Positions 56,322 through 64,000 of a DNA stretch of 64,000 nt are shown here, piece after piece (positions within the stretch are counted from its first letter, which is position 1; every line of letters begins with the position of its first letter). Source of the stretch: Paenibacillus sp. MAHUQ-63. GTDB lineage: Bacteria; Bacillota; Bacilli; Paenibacillales; NBRC-103111. Location: the NCBI RefSeq assembly GCF_028765165.1, contig NZ_JARADB010000004.1:372001-436000 (forward strand). The letters run 5' to 3'. The position numbers and the translations under genes were made by a program. Under the pieces are notes generated by a model that made no database searches, was not told the origin of the DNA, and saw only the letters and a program-made list of their open reading frames with translations.

Positions 56322-57836
56322 ATGAGAGATCCCGCTCCCTGGCAAAAAAAATATGCATTAATGCTTGTTTATGCCTGTTTATTCGGCATTTTCTTCCAAT
56401 ATTTGTTCGTCGGCAGCCCGGCAGGCGTCTCTGTCCTGCTGACGGTGGCCGGTTTCTACGGTCTCTATTTTTATTCGATCCGGGGAAGGCTCGGCGGCTT
56501 CGAACCGTGGGCTGGACAGAGCACCGCAGGCTGGCTGCTCCTGGTGCCGGTTTTCCTGCTGGCGCTAACCTACACGTTATTCGATAACAACTTGTTTTCC
56601 GTCCTGAACGCAATCGCTTTGCCGCTTTGCATCGTGATGCAAACCATCGTACTATCCAGAAACAGCAAACATGCGTGGTTCCATGCTACATTCCTTGAAG
56701 ATATGGTGCGCCATGTGATCGGTCGTCCGATTGCCCATCTGCCGGTACCCTTCGGATTAATCCGGACATGGCTGCCCCGCCGGGATAGCGGCCAATCGGG
56801 CACATGGGGGCACGCGGTGAAAATCGCAGCAGGCTTGCTGCTTGCCGCACCGATCCTCATGATTGTCATCGGTCTCCTGGCTTCCGCAGACCGCATCTTT
56901 TCATCCTGGGTATCGGAGATTCCCGCGTGGTTCAGCGGCATATCCGCAGGAGACAGCATAGGGCGCATAGTGCTGGCTTTCGTTGTTGCCTTGTACACTT
57001 TCTGCTATATGTGGGGGCTGCTTTTCCAGAAGGAGGCGCAGGCTGCTCATCCTTTCGACAGTCCCCTTCAGGAGAAACCGGCGACTGCCGGCGAACGCAC
57101 AAAAGTTCGTATTGACCCCATTACAGCGGGAACGCTGCTGGTATGTGTCAATAATGTCTATGTCCTCTTCGTCACCATCCAATTCTCCTACTTGTTCGGT
57201 GCGGCGGACGGCTTGCTGCCCGAGGGAGTCGCTTACGCGGAATATGCGCGCAGAGGATTTGCCGAGCTGGTCGTCGTTGCGTTGATCAATGTGGCGCTAT
57301 TATTTCCGGGCTTGCACGGTATCCGCAGAAGCGGCCGTGGCGGCGAAGCTTTCCGCAAGACGCTGCTGACACTGCTGGTTACCTGTACCATCGTGATGCT
57401 GATCTCGGCTTACAGCAGATTATCTTTGTACGAGGAAGCTTACGGCTTCACGCAATCCAGGGTGCTTGTGCACGGATTCATGATTTTCTTGGGCATCCTG
57501 TTTATCATTGCACTGTTTCGTATTTGGCTGGAGAAGCTGTCCATGTCCAGAGCCTACATAACGACGGCTATTATCGCTTATCTCGTCATGAATTATATGA
57601 ATATCGATCATTTGATCGCGGTAAACAATATGGAACGGTATGAGAAAACAGGCAAAATCGACCTTGCCTATTTAGGGCGCCTCTCTACAGATGTCGTGCC
57701 GGCGTTAAGAGATTTTCAAGCCAAGCATCCCGAGCTGACGGCTATTCCGTCATCGATCGATCAAGTGATCGGCAGCGGAGGCGAGCGTTCCTGGCCATCC
57801 TGGAATTTATCCCGTCATGTGGCTGAGAAGAAGTAA
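56322..57836 (+). CDS. DUF4173 family multi-pass membrane protein
   Basis: Integral membrane protein of 504 residues with about ten to twelve transmembrane helices. The pattern of DUF4173 (a relative of DUF4153) is visible: ..DNNLFSVLNAIALPLCIVMQT near residue 88, and YAEYARRGFAELVVVALINVALL then SAYSRLSLYEEAYGFTQSRVLVHGFMIFLG in the second half, and NYMNIDHLIAVNNMERYEKTGKIDLAYL near the end. The function of the family is unknown. ATG 56322 has AAAGGAGAG upstream. It is divergent from the SgrR-type regulator (146-base shared intergenic region), which probably controls it. A 12-base direct repeat follows the stop. Confidence 0.87.
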   Translation: MRDPAPWQKKYALMLVYACLFGIFFQYLFVGSPAGVSVLLTVAGFYGLYFYSIRGRLGGFEPWAGQSTAGWLLLVPVFLLALTYTLFDNNLFSVLNAIALPLCIVMQTIVLSRNSKHAWFHATFLEDMVRHVIGRPIAHLPVPFGLIRTWLPRRDSGQSGTWGHAVKIAAGLLLAAPILMIVIGLLASADRIFSSWVSEIPAWFSGISAGDSIGRIVLAFVVALYTFCYMWGLLFQKEAQAAHPFDSPLQEKPATAGERTKVRIDPITAGTLLVCVNNVYVLFVTIQFSYLFGAADGLLPEGVAYAEYARRGFAELVVVALINVALLFPGLHGIRRSGRGGEAFRKTLLTLLVTCTIVMLISAYSRLSLYEEAYGFTQSRVLVHGFMIFLGILFIIALFRIWLEKLSMSRAYITTAIIAYLVMNYMNIDHLIAVNNMERYEKTGKIDLAYLGRLSTDVVPALRDFQAKHPELTAIPSSIDQVIGSGGERSWPSWNLSRHVAEKK

Positions 57837-57951
57837 GAGTTGCAATAAGAGTTGCAGCACAATAGGAGAGGAAACAACGGAATGGCATATGGCGGACTTC
57901 GGTGCAGATTGGTAAAATACAACCAATAAAGATTTGGAAGGGGATAACCAT

Positions 57952-58788
57952 ATGCCATTTCTATCACTGACGAGCTGGAGCTTGCACCGGCTGCTCGGTC
58001 CCTTGCGGTGGACACGCTGGGATGTTGCGCTGCGCACGCCTTACACGGATGTTCAAGCGCAGCCGGAAGAGCTCACTCTGATGGAGCTGCCTGCTAAGCT
58101 GGCCGACAAAGGCTTCGCATCCGCAGAAATTTGTCATTTTCACTTTCCGGAGCGAACTCCGGCTTATTTGCAAAATTTGAAGGCTGCTTTTGAGAAGGCG
58201 GGTTTGCGCTTTTATACGCTGCTGCTGGAATATGGCGATATTTCAAGCGAGGATGTACTCCGCAGGGCGACGGATATCGCATGGATCAAAACGTGGATCG
58301 ACGATGCGGCGCTCGCAGGCGCTGAAAGGGTGCGCGTGATTGCCGGCGATGCGGACCCATCCGATCATCAAGCGTTGGCTCGTTCAGCCGAGGCATTGCA
58401 GGAGCTTGCCCAGTACGCTGCGGCCAAAGGGGTGCGCGTCGTTACTGAAAATTTCCACGCTTTGACTTCGGAAGCCGACAATTGTGTGGCTTTGCTCGAT
58501 GCGTGCGGCGATGCCCTGGGCTTTACCTCGGATTTTGGCAACTTCAAAGGCCCCGGTAAGTTTGATGCGCTTGCTCGGACGGTACCGCGCAGCGAGTCCA
58601 TTCATGCCAAAGCGCAATCGAATGCGGAGGGGCTGCCATACAGCGAGGAGTTCATCCGATGCCTGGACATCGTCAAGGCTGCCGGTTACGAAGGTCCGCT
58701 TACACTCGTCTATGACGGTCCCGGCGATATGTGGGAAGGGATCGAACGCGTGCGGAAGCTGGCTGCTCCTTATTGCGGCGCAGTATAG
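57952..58788 (+). CDS. Sugar phosphate isomerase/epimerase-like TIM barrel protein
   Basis: A 278-residue protein of the xylose isomerase-like/AP endonuclease 2 fold (PF01261). Recognisable elements: LTSWSLHRLLGPLRW at the N-terminus, KGFASAEICHFHFPERTPAYL, metal-ligand positions E in VVTENFHALTSEAD, D in GFTSDFGNF, H in ESIHAKAQ and E/D in the final YEGPLTLVYDGPGD. Members isomerise or epimerise sugars, inosose or hydroxypyruvate-type substrates; the substrate is not determinable. I start at ATG 57952, with GGAAGGGG 9 bases upstream, rather than 57934. It is followed by a gene-free stretch containing two copies of the intergenic repeat. Confidence 0.85.
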   Translation: MPFLSLTSWSLHRLLGPLRWTRWDVALRTPYTDVQAQPEELTLMELPAKLADKGFASAEICHFHFPERTPAYLQNLKAAFEKAGLRFYTLLLEYGDISSEDVLRRATDIAWIKTWIDDAALAGAERVRVIAGDADPSDHQALARSAEALQELAQYAAAKGVRVVTENFHALTSEADNCVALLDACGDALGFTSDFGNFKGPGKFDALARTVPRSESIHAKAQSNAEGLPYSEEFIRCLDIVKAAGYEGPLTLVYDGPGDMWEGIERVRKLAAPYCGAV

Positions 58789-58866
58789 GGTGCTATTCGT
58801 GCGCGATATGCGCACGAGGGAAACGTGAAGCCAGCAGCTCCGGGTGGCGGTGGCGGTAATGCTGGA

Positions 58867-58950
58867 TTAAATGGAAAACCTCCAGTTATCACGGCAGTTG
58901 GCGTCAATTTTCGCTGAAATAAATGGAGGAATTCCCGTTACGCCGTCAAG
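58867..58950. repeat. Two further copies of the intergenic repeat unit
   Basis: AAATGGAAAACCTCCAGTTA (58869-58888) and AAATGGAGGAATTCCCGTTA (58921-58940) are 52 bases apart and share the pattern of the array at 32934-33125. The remaining sequence of this 281-base gap (58789-59069) shows no gene, only the leftward terminator at its right end. Confidence 0.55.
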
Positions 58951-59029
58951 ACGCTTAACTCATCTTATCTTGCGCGTGCCGCCCAGTTTGGTTTGATCAC
59001 TGTCCTCCGAACCAGAACAAGAACGAAGA

Positions 59030-59063
59030 ACCCCCGGGGCGCTGAGCTTGCATCCCCGGGGGT
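59030..59063 (-). terminator. Intrinsic terminator of the CBS-domain gene
   Basis: A 10-bp GC-rich stem (ACCCCCGGGG 59030-59039 with CCCCGGGGGT 59054-59063). On the minus strand it is followed by TCTTCGTTCTTGTTC. Confidence 0.8.
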
Positions 59064-59069
59064 CATCTA

Positions 59070-59474
59070 TTAATCCGTAATGTTATTCACATAGTAGGCG
59101 ATAATGTCTTTCCTACGAATAATGCCCATAAATTTGTCCTGGTCATCGACAACGGGGATGAAGTTCTGGTCGGCCGCTTTGGCCAGCATGTCTTCCATGA
59201 AGGCATCAATAGAGACACATTCATTGCGGTAATGCTTCTCGATCGTGCTGACCGGAACTTGATCCAAATTATCAAATGTTAACCCAGGCGTATCTTTCAG
59301 CTTCCAGAGCAGATCGCCTTCGGCAAGCGTTCCTACATATTTGCCATCGTCATCAACGATGGGAAGTGCTGTATAATAGTGCTGCTCTAATTGTTCCATC
59401 GCTTCTTTCATGGATGAGGAGGACCGGATAAAGGCGACTTTGTCCTTCGGATAAAGAAAATCGGCAGTTTTCAT
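59070..59474 (-). CDS. CBS domain pair protein
   Basis: A 134-residue stand-alone pair of CBS domains, a module that usually binds adenine nucleotides such as AMP, ATP or c-di-AMP. The first repeat covers about residues 1-62 (FIRSSSSMKEAMEQLEQHYYTALPIVDDDGKYVGTLAEGDLLW in overview) and the second about 75-134 (ECVSIDAFMEDMLAKAADQNFIPVVDDQDKFMGIIRRKDIIAYY). Both show the G-hydrophobic-(I/L)xxxDII/DLL ends. The family in Bacillus includes YkuL/DarB, a c-di-AMP-binding regulator; the similarity in size and layout is suggestive but I do not claim orthology. The start ATG 59474 has a modest GAAAGG upstream. Confidence 0.85.
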   Translation of the reverse strand: MKTADFLYPKDKVAFIRSSSSMKEAMEQLEQHYYTALPIVDDDGKYVGTLAEGDLLWKLKDTPGLTFDNLDQVPVSTIEKHYRNECVSIDAFMEDMLAKAADQNFIPVVDDQDKFMGIIRRKDIIAYYVNNITD

Positions 59475-59720
59475 GGTTAGTAATTACCTTTCAAGGAATT
59501 TTCAAAACATGATATTTCCATTAAAACACACTTTCGCCCAAATGGCTCTGAAAGATATTTCCATAAAGACCTCATTATCATATACCCAAACCTCCGATTT
59601 TACTAACAACTTTACAAAAAAAATGATTTGGTAAAATTAGGAGGGAAAAGAAAAGCGTTAGCGTATATACTTGTCTTGTGGGAATTAATGCGAAATAGAG
59701 GGACGAGAGGAGTACGCGAC

Positions 59721-60692
59721 ATGTTCAAAATTGCAATTGCGGGCACGGGATGGTTCGCGGATAAGCACGCAAGCTTGCTTGCAGCAAGAGGCGATGCCAA
59801 ATTGACGGCTTTCCTGGGCTCTTCATTGCCCAAAGCGGAAAAACTTGCTCAAAGGTATGCGGGTGCACAAGCGTTCGACCATATTGAGCGAATGCTGGAC
59901 ACATGCAAGCCTGACGCCGTATATATCAGTGTGCCGCCGCTAGCGCACGGCGAGATCGAAGATGCGATTCTGGAGCGGAATATCCCGTTTCTCGTGGAGA
60001 AACCGATCGGGTTGGATATGGCGACTGTTGACCGTATTCGGGAGCAGGTGCTCAGCCGAAATCTTATCACCTCTGTCGGCTACCACATCCGCTATATGAA
60101 TACGACGCAGAAAGCGAAGGAATTGCTTGCAGGCCGGAAGGTGGGGATGGCGGTCGGGAGCTGGCTGGGGGACATGCCCGGCGTTCATTGGTGGCGCAAG
60201 CAAAGCGGTTCAGGGGGACAATTTGTGGAACAAACGACGCATATCGTCGATCTGGTCCGTTACTTGGCCGGCGAAGTGGAAGAAGTGTATGCGGCCTACG
60301 CGCTGCAGCATATGCATACGGTGTATGACGGCGTCGATGTCGCGGATGTCGGAGCCGTGACCATGAAGCTTGCCGGCGGAGCGATCGCTTCGCTGACGAA
60401 CACGTGTATGCTGCCGTTCGGCCATCGTTCGGGACTGGAATTGATGACGGATCAAGGCGTGTTGGAAATTGTGCAAGGACGTTATCTGAGAAATCATGAA
60501 CGTTCGCAGACGACTGAGTACAAGAACACGGTGAATCCGTACGAGCTGGAAACCGATGCATTCTTGTATGCGCTGCAAACGGGCGACCGTTCGCGGATTT
60601 TGACGGATTACGCCGACGCGGCGGTGACTTTGCGCATTACGCTGGCGGCATTGGAATCTGCCCAGACAGGTCTTCCTGTCAAATTAACTTGA
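59721..60692 (+). CDS. Gfo/Idh/MocA family oxidoreductase
   Basis: NAD(P)-dependent oxidoreductase of 323 residues. The Rossmann start IAIAGTGWFADKHASLLAARGDAKLTAFLGSS (in overview) has GTGWFA in place of the usual GxGxxG, the second motif FLVEKPIGLD carries the conserved EKP lysine, and the C-terminal domain has SVGYHIRYM and the GGQFVEQTTHIVDLVRYLAGEVEEVYA stretch typical of the family, with the conserved H. Substrates in the family are sugars, inositols or bile pigments; none can be assigned. ATG 59721 is chosen because GAGAGGAG lies 8 bases upstream. A terminator follows, so it is monocistronic. Confidence 0.88.
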   Translation: MFKIAIAGTGWFADKHASLLAARGDAKLTAFLGSSLPKAEKLAQRYAGAQAFDHIERMLDTCKPDAVYISVPPLAHGEIEDAILERNIPFLVEKPIGLDMATVDRIREQVLSRNLITSVGYHIRYMNTTQKAKELLAGRKVGMAVGSWLGDMPGVHWWRKQSGSGGQFVEQTTHIVDLVRYLAGEVEEVYAAYALQHMHTVYDGVDVADVGAVTMKLAGGAIASLTNTCMLPFGHRSGLELMTDQGVLEIVQGRYLRNHERSQTTEYKNTVNPYELETDAFLYALQTGDRSRILTDYADAAVTLRITLAALESAQTGLPVKLT

Positions 60693-60717
60693 TCTTACCG
60701 ATATGCTTATCATCCGG

Positions 60718-60747
60718 AACATCGCCAATTTGGCGGTGTTTTTTTGT
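60718..60747 (+). terminator. Intrinsic terminator after the Gfo/Idh/MocA gene
   Basis: AACATCGCC (60718-60726) pairs with GGCGGTGTT (60732-60740, one wobble pair), loop AATTT, followed by TTTTTG. Confidence 0.9.
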
Positions 60748-60815
60748 GCCGGCTTAAAATAGGAGCCTGTCAGGTATAAGCCTTCGCCGCGGCGTGTATA
60801 TATAAAACATGTTGT

Positions 60816-60829
60816 TGGAAGCGTTTACA
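60816..60829 (+). promoter_or_regulatory. cre site (CcpA operator) before the mmg operon
   Basis: TGGAAGCGTTTACA fits the catabolite-responsive element consensus. It lies about 85 bases before the first gene. mmg operons in Bacillus are repressed by glucose through a cre and depend on SigE; I did not find a convincing SigE promoter. Confidence 0.8.
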
Positions 60830-60912
60830 ACTTGTCCCATTCGCGGCAAAAGCGTTGCTTATCCTCGGCCGAACCTGCATAAAAGAGTCATCATGTCGAA
60901 GGAGGCGGTCGT

Positions 60913-62058
60913 ATGGAGCTGAGTTTAACGGATGAACAGCTCATGATTCGTGCGATGGTGCGGGATTTTGCTAAGAACGAGATTGAACCGACAGCAGCCT
61001 CAAGAGATGAAGAAGAACGTTTTGATCGTGCGCTGTTCGATAAAATGGGTGAGCTGGGCTTGACGGGAATCCCGTGGCCCGAAGCGTATGGGGGGATCGG
61101 CGCCGATTTCCTGACGTATGCGATCGTTGTCGAAGAGCTCTCCAAAGTATGCGCGTCGACCGGCGTGATGCTTTCCGTCCATACCTCGCTCGTGTCTTGG
61201 GCGATTCATAAGTATGGCAGCGAAGCTCAGAAGATCCAATATCTCCTTCCCTTGGCACAGGGGAAGAAGCTGGGCGCATACAGCCTGACGGAGAGCGGTT
61301 CGGGCTCAGATGCGGGAGCCATGAGAACAACGGCCGTCCGGGATGGGGACGATTATGTACTGAATGGTTCCAAAATGTTCGTAACGAGCGGAGGGGAGGC
61401 GGACGTTTATATCGTTTTCGCCATGACGAACGCGCAGGTCAGGCAAGGCGGCTGCAGTGCGTTCATCATGGAGAAGGGGGCGCCGGGCTTCCAGTTCGGC
61501 CGCAAGGAACGGAAGCTGGGGATTCGCTCGTCGCCGACGGTGGAGCTGCGATTCGACAATTGCCGTGTTCCGGCTGACCAGCTGCTTGGCAAGGAAGGAG
61601 AAGGCTACCGCATCGCGATGAAAAGCCTGGATGGCGGACGCATCGGCATCGCCGCGCAAGCGCTCGGCATCTCTCAAGCGGCACTCGATGCCTCCCTGGG
61701 ATATGCCAAGCAGCGGCGGCAATTCGGGAAGCCGATCGCACAGCAGCAAGCGATTGCCTTCAAGCTGGCGGATATGGCAGCGCAGATTGAGGCAGCGCGG
61801 CTGCTGACGTACCAAGCGGCTTGGCGGGAAAGCCAGGGCTTCAGCTACGGCAAGGAGGCTGCGATTGCGAAGCTTTTTGCCAGTGATACGGCAGTTGCCG
61901 TCACGACCCAAGCCGTACAAATTTTCGGCGGCTATGGATATACGAAGGATTATCCGGTCGAACGGTTTATGCGCGACGCCAAAGTGACGCAAATATATGA
62001 AGGGACGAACGAAATTCAACGCATTGTAATTTCCCGCATGCTGCTTGCCGATTCCTAG
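60913..62058 (+). CDS. mmgC: Acyl-CoA dehydrogenase (MmgC-like)
   Basis: FAD-dependent acyl-CoA dehydrogenase of 381 residues, short/medium-chain type. It shows [16 protein letters not shown], the FAD-binding [14 protein letters not shown] region, the [21 protein letters not shown] helix, the [22 protein letters not shown] segment and the catalytic glutamate in [15 protein letters not shown]. In this context, followed by methylcitrate synthase and dehydratase genes, it is the MmgC of a mother-cell or catabolic methylcitrate operon, probably feeding propionyl-CoA from branched or odd-chain acyl-CoA. ATG 60913 has GAAGGAGGCGG upstream. A cre site and no clear SigA promoter precede it. mmgA and mmgB are not immediately upstream, unlike in Bacillus. 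Confidence 0.88.
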   Translation: MELSLTDEQLMIRAMVRDFAKNEIEPTAASRDEEERFDRALFDKMGELGLTGIPWPEAYGGIGADFLTYAIVVEELSKVCASTGVMLSVHTSLVSWAIHKYGSEAQKIQYLLPLAQGKKLGAYSLTESGSGSDAGAMRTTAVRDGDDYVLNGSKMFVTSGGEADVYIVFAMTNAQVRQGGCSAFIMEKGAPGFQFGRKERKLGIRSSPTVELRFDNCRVPADQLLGKEGEGYRIAMKSLDGGRIGIAAQALGISQAALDASLGYAKQRRQFGKPIAQQQAIAFKLADMAAQIEAARLLTYQAAWRESQGFSYGKEAAIAKLFASDTAVAVTTQAVQIFGGYGYTKDYPVERFMRDAKVTQIYEGTNEIQRIVISRMLLADS

Positions 62059-62093
62059 TGGGCAGGCATAGAAGAAGGGAGAGCGATGAGAGC

Positions 62094-63200
62094 ATGAGCA
62101 GCTATATCCCTGGTCTGGAAAATGTCATCGCCAGCGAGACCGGCATTTCTTATCTGGATGTAGAGCAGGAGGAAATCGTCGTTCGCGGGTACGATCTTAT
62201 CGAGCTTGCGCAGAGGGTTAAATACCTGGATGTCGCAGGGCTGCTGCTGGAGGGATCGCTACCAAGCATGCAGCAGCGTCAGACGCTGGAGAATGCGCTA
62301 AAAGCGGAATATGGCTTGCACGAGAACGTGCGTTCGATGTTGAAGCTGCTGCCGGCTGAAGCTGATTTAATGGACGTCTTGCGAACGGGGATTTCTGCGT
62401 TAGCAAGTTATGATAGCGAGCTGGATGACCGTTCAGTGGAGGCGAACCGGCGGAAAGCGATCCGATTGCTGGCGAAAGTGCCGCAGCTGCTAGCCAATGG
62501 CTACCAGGCTAAGACGGAACATATGTTCCTCGACCCGAGAGAGGATTTGTCCTACACAGCCAATTTCTTATATATGATCTCAGGTCAAATGCCGACCAAG
62601 ATGGAGGAAGATATTTTTGACCAATCTCTCATCGTGTACAGCGAACATGAAATGCCGAATTCGACCTTCGCTGCAAGGGTGATTGCTTCGACGCAATCCG
62701 ATTTGTACGGAGCGCTAACCGGAGCGGTCGCTTCCTTGAAGGGGACGCTCCATGGAGGAGCGAACGAAGCGGTCATGGAGATGCTGCTGGAAGCAGGCTC
62801 GGAGAGCAAGCTGGAAACGCTGATGTTAGGCAAACTGGCCCGGAAGGAGCGGATTATGGGTTTCGGTCATCGGGTGTATATGAAGAAACCGGATCCGCGC
62901 GCGTTGTTAATGAAGGATGCGCTCGCCGCACTGGCGCTGGAGAAGAACCAACCGGAGCTATACACCATGTGTGTCGTCGGTGAAGAATTGATGAAGCGGG
63001 AGAAAAATTTGCACCCGAATTTGGATTATTACGCTGCGCCCGTCTACTATTTGCTCGGCATTCCGATCGATATGTTCACGCCGGTGTTTCTTGCCGCGCG
63101 CACCGCCGGCATCAGCGCTCATGTGATCGAGCAGCATGCGCATAACCGGTTGTTCCGGCCGCGCGTCAGGTATACGGGACCGCGCCATTTGCATCCCTGA
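62094..63200 (+). CDS. mmgD: 2-methylcitrate/citrate synthase (MmgD-like)
   Basis: Citrate synthase-fold enzyme of 368 residues that condenses propionyl-CoA (or acetyl-CoA) with oxaloacetate. The catalytic residues are visible: His in [13 protein letters not shown], His in [15 protein letters not shown], and the Asp in the PIDMFTPVF segment; the Arg ligands are in [15 protein letters not shown]. The dimeric short form fits the Bacillus MmgD/PrpC type. Position between an acyl-CoA dehydrogenase and a PrpD-type dehydratase gene favours methylcitrate synthase over the housekeeping enzyme. ATG 62094 is used, with GGGAGAG 10 bases upstream; the ATG-less extension from 62058 overlaps the mmgC stop region. 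Confidence 0.88.
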   Translation: MSSYIPGLENVIASETGISYLDVEQEEIVVRGYDLIELAQRVKYLDVAGLLLEGSLPSMQQRQTLENALKAEYGLHENVRSMLKLLPAEADLMDVLRTGISALASYDSELDDRSVEANRRKAIRLLAKVPQLLANGYQAKTEHMFLDPREDLSYTANFLYMISGQMPTKMEEDIFDQSLIVYSEHEMPNSTFAARVIASTQSDLYGALTGAVASLKGTLHGGANEAVMEMLLEAGSESKLETLMLGKLARKERIMGFGHRVYMKKPDPRALLMKDALAALALEKNQPELYTMCVVGEELMKREKNLHPNLDYYAAPVYYLLGIPIDMFTPVFLAARTAGISAHVIEQHAHNRLFRPRVRYTGPRHLHP

Positions 63201-63238
63201 GGCGGCAGCAAGCATTCCAGCGGAAAGGAAGAACAAGC

Positions 63239-64000
63239 ATGAGCCGTTCAGATCATGTTCCCCATAAGGAGATGACATTCGATCCGTTAATTGAAGACAT
63301 TGCCGAATATACCCTGCACGCGCACATCACGAGCGAAGAGGCATACCGCATTGCGCAGCACGTGCTGCTTGATTCCATCGGGACCGGCCTGCTTGCGCTG
63401 CGGTTTCCGGAATGTGCGAAGCATTTGGGCCCGGTCGTGCCGGGGGCCAGCCTGCCCGGTGGGGCGCGGGTACCGGGTACCCGCTATGAGCTGGAGCCTG
63501 TGCAAGCCGCATTCAATATTGGGTGTATGATTCGTTGGCTTGATTATAACGATACGTGGCTTGCCGCGGAATGGGGCCATCCGTCCGATAATTTGGGATG
63601 TATCCTTGCGCTGGGCGATTATATCAGCCGCAGTAGGGTTGCCGAGGGCCAACAACCGCTCTATATGAAAGATATTTTGACGATGTGCATTAAAGCGCAT
63701 GAAATACAGGGCGTCCTTGCCCTGGAGAACAGTCTGAACCGGGTAGGACTCGATCACGTTCATCTGGTGAAAATCGCTTCAACGGCCGTAGCGGCAGCTA
63801 TGCTAGGCGGAGGCAAGGAAGAAGTGTGCAGCGCGGTATCCAATGCATGGATCGACGGGGCTTCGCTGCGTACTTACAGGCATGCGCCGAATACGGGTTC
63901 CCGGAAATCCTGGGCGGCAGGAGACGCTACAAGCCGCGCCGTGCGCCTGGCGCTTATGGCGGTGAACGGTGAAATGGGGTATGCGACGGCGCTTTCGGCC
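63239..64000 (+). CDS. mmgE: 2-methylcitrate dehydratase (MmgE/PrpD), N-terminal part
   Basis: First 254 codons of a PrpD/MmgE family protein, cut by the window end. It dehydrates 2-methylcitrate (or citrate) to 2-methylaconitate without an iron-sulfur cluster. Family signature: [41 protein letters not shown] at the start in overview, then [30 protein letters not shown] with the conserved D-x-x-D-T and HPSDN, and [15 protein letters not shown] with the [29 protein letters not shown] stretch. ATG 63239 has GGAAAGGAAG upstream. It follows mmgD by 38 bases and is certainly part of the same operon. Confidence 0.9.
   Translation, partial: MSRSDHVPHKEMTFDPLIEDIAEYTLHAHITSEEAYRIAQHVLLDSIGTGLLALRFPECAKHLGPVVPGASLPGGARVPGTRYELEPVQAAFNIGCMIRWLDYNDTWLAAEWGHPSDNLGCILALGDYISRSRVAEGQQPLYMKDILTMCIKAHEIQGVLALENSLNRVGLDHVHLVKIASTAVAAAMLGGGKEEVCSAVSNAWIDGASLRTYRHAPNTGSRKSWAAGDATSRAVRLALMAVNGEMGYATALSA

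Noticed and set aside
1-64000. CRISPR arrays, rRNA or tRNA genes and insertion sequences
   Set aside because: No regularly spaced identical repeats with unique spacers, no tRNA-like cloverleaf or rRNA sequence and no transposase frames were seen. The periodic units at 32.9 kb are too diverged and lack spacers of uniform length.

Overview
The window looks like a chromosomal segment of a spore-forming, aerobic-to-facultative Firmicute, most likely Paenibacillus or a close relative. The reasons are the Bacillales gene order rimO-pgsA-cinA-recA-recX-rny-ymdB-spoVS and miaB-ricA, the sporulation genes (spoVS, an mmg-type operon), Bacillus-type signals (a near-perfect SOS box before recA, two cre-like sites, strong AGGAGG ribosome sites, many intrinsic terminators) and a moderate GC content. 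The genus is inferred from memory of gene content, not from a search.

Layout. 1-9.7 kb: informational core (yajQ end, rimO, pgsA, cinA, recA, recX, rny, ymdB, spoVS, a membrane-type dipeptidase). 9.9-16.6 kb: a two-gene 2-oxoacid:ferredoxin oxidoreductase (korAB), pduL, miaB, ricA, an orphan phosphonate-type ABC ATPase and a low-molecular-weight tyrosine phosphatase. 16.7-18.5 kb: two leftward genes, one a membrane sensor kinase of sporulation type. 18.5-22.3 kb: an unusually dense regulatory region, a small Cys protein and a second, differently fused 2-oxoacid:ferredoxin oxidoreductase. 22.4-29.3 kb: an NlpC/P60 wall hydrolase, ykuK, a kinase-like phosphotransferase, a tiny Cys-rich protein, an aldo/keto reductase and XerS. 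29.3-32.9 kb: a ykkC-class riboswitch with its expression-platform terminator, controlling a three-gene ABC-2 exporter, then a Gln/Met-rich DUF3892 protein. 32.9-38.1 kb: small accessory genes, a second tyrosine recombinase, a frameshifted LD-carboxypeptidase, an intergenic repeat array and two dif-like sites in opposite orientation.

38.1-46.1 kb is a complete reductive uracil/thymine degradation operon: ABC ATPase, omega-aminotransferase, beta-ureidopropionase-type hydrolase, PreT, PreA, dihydropyrimidinase and a small unknown protein. It starts with a perfect 17-bp palindrome that contains the likely -10 box. 46.3-54.4 kb: a heterodimeric ABC exporter with one degenerate ATP site, a START-like protein, the lipid II flippase Amj, a radical SAM/SPASM protein and a DinG-family helicase. 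54.4-60.7 kb: an SgrR-type regulator, a DUF4173 membrane protein, a sugar isomerase-like protein, a CBS protein and a Gfo/Idh/MocA oxidoreductase. 60.8-64 kb: the start of a methylcitrate-cycle operon (mmgC-mmgD-mmgE, the last cut by the window end) behind a cre site.

Start codons were moved downstream of the longest possible ORF wherever a ribosome site and family length agreed; the choice is stated in each entry. The signals I consider most worth following are the ykkC-class riboswitch whose sequence departs from the guanidine-I consensus, the 18.54-18.63 kb regulatory stack, the 17-bp operator of the pyrimidine operon, the periodic intergenic repeat, the two dif-like sites, and the compact two-polypeptide PFOR-like enzyme.
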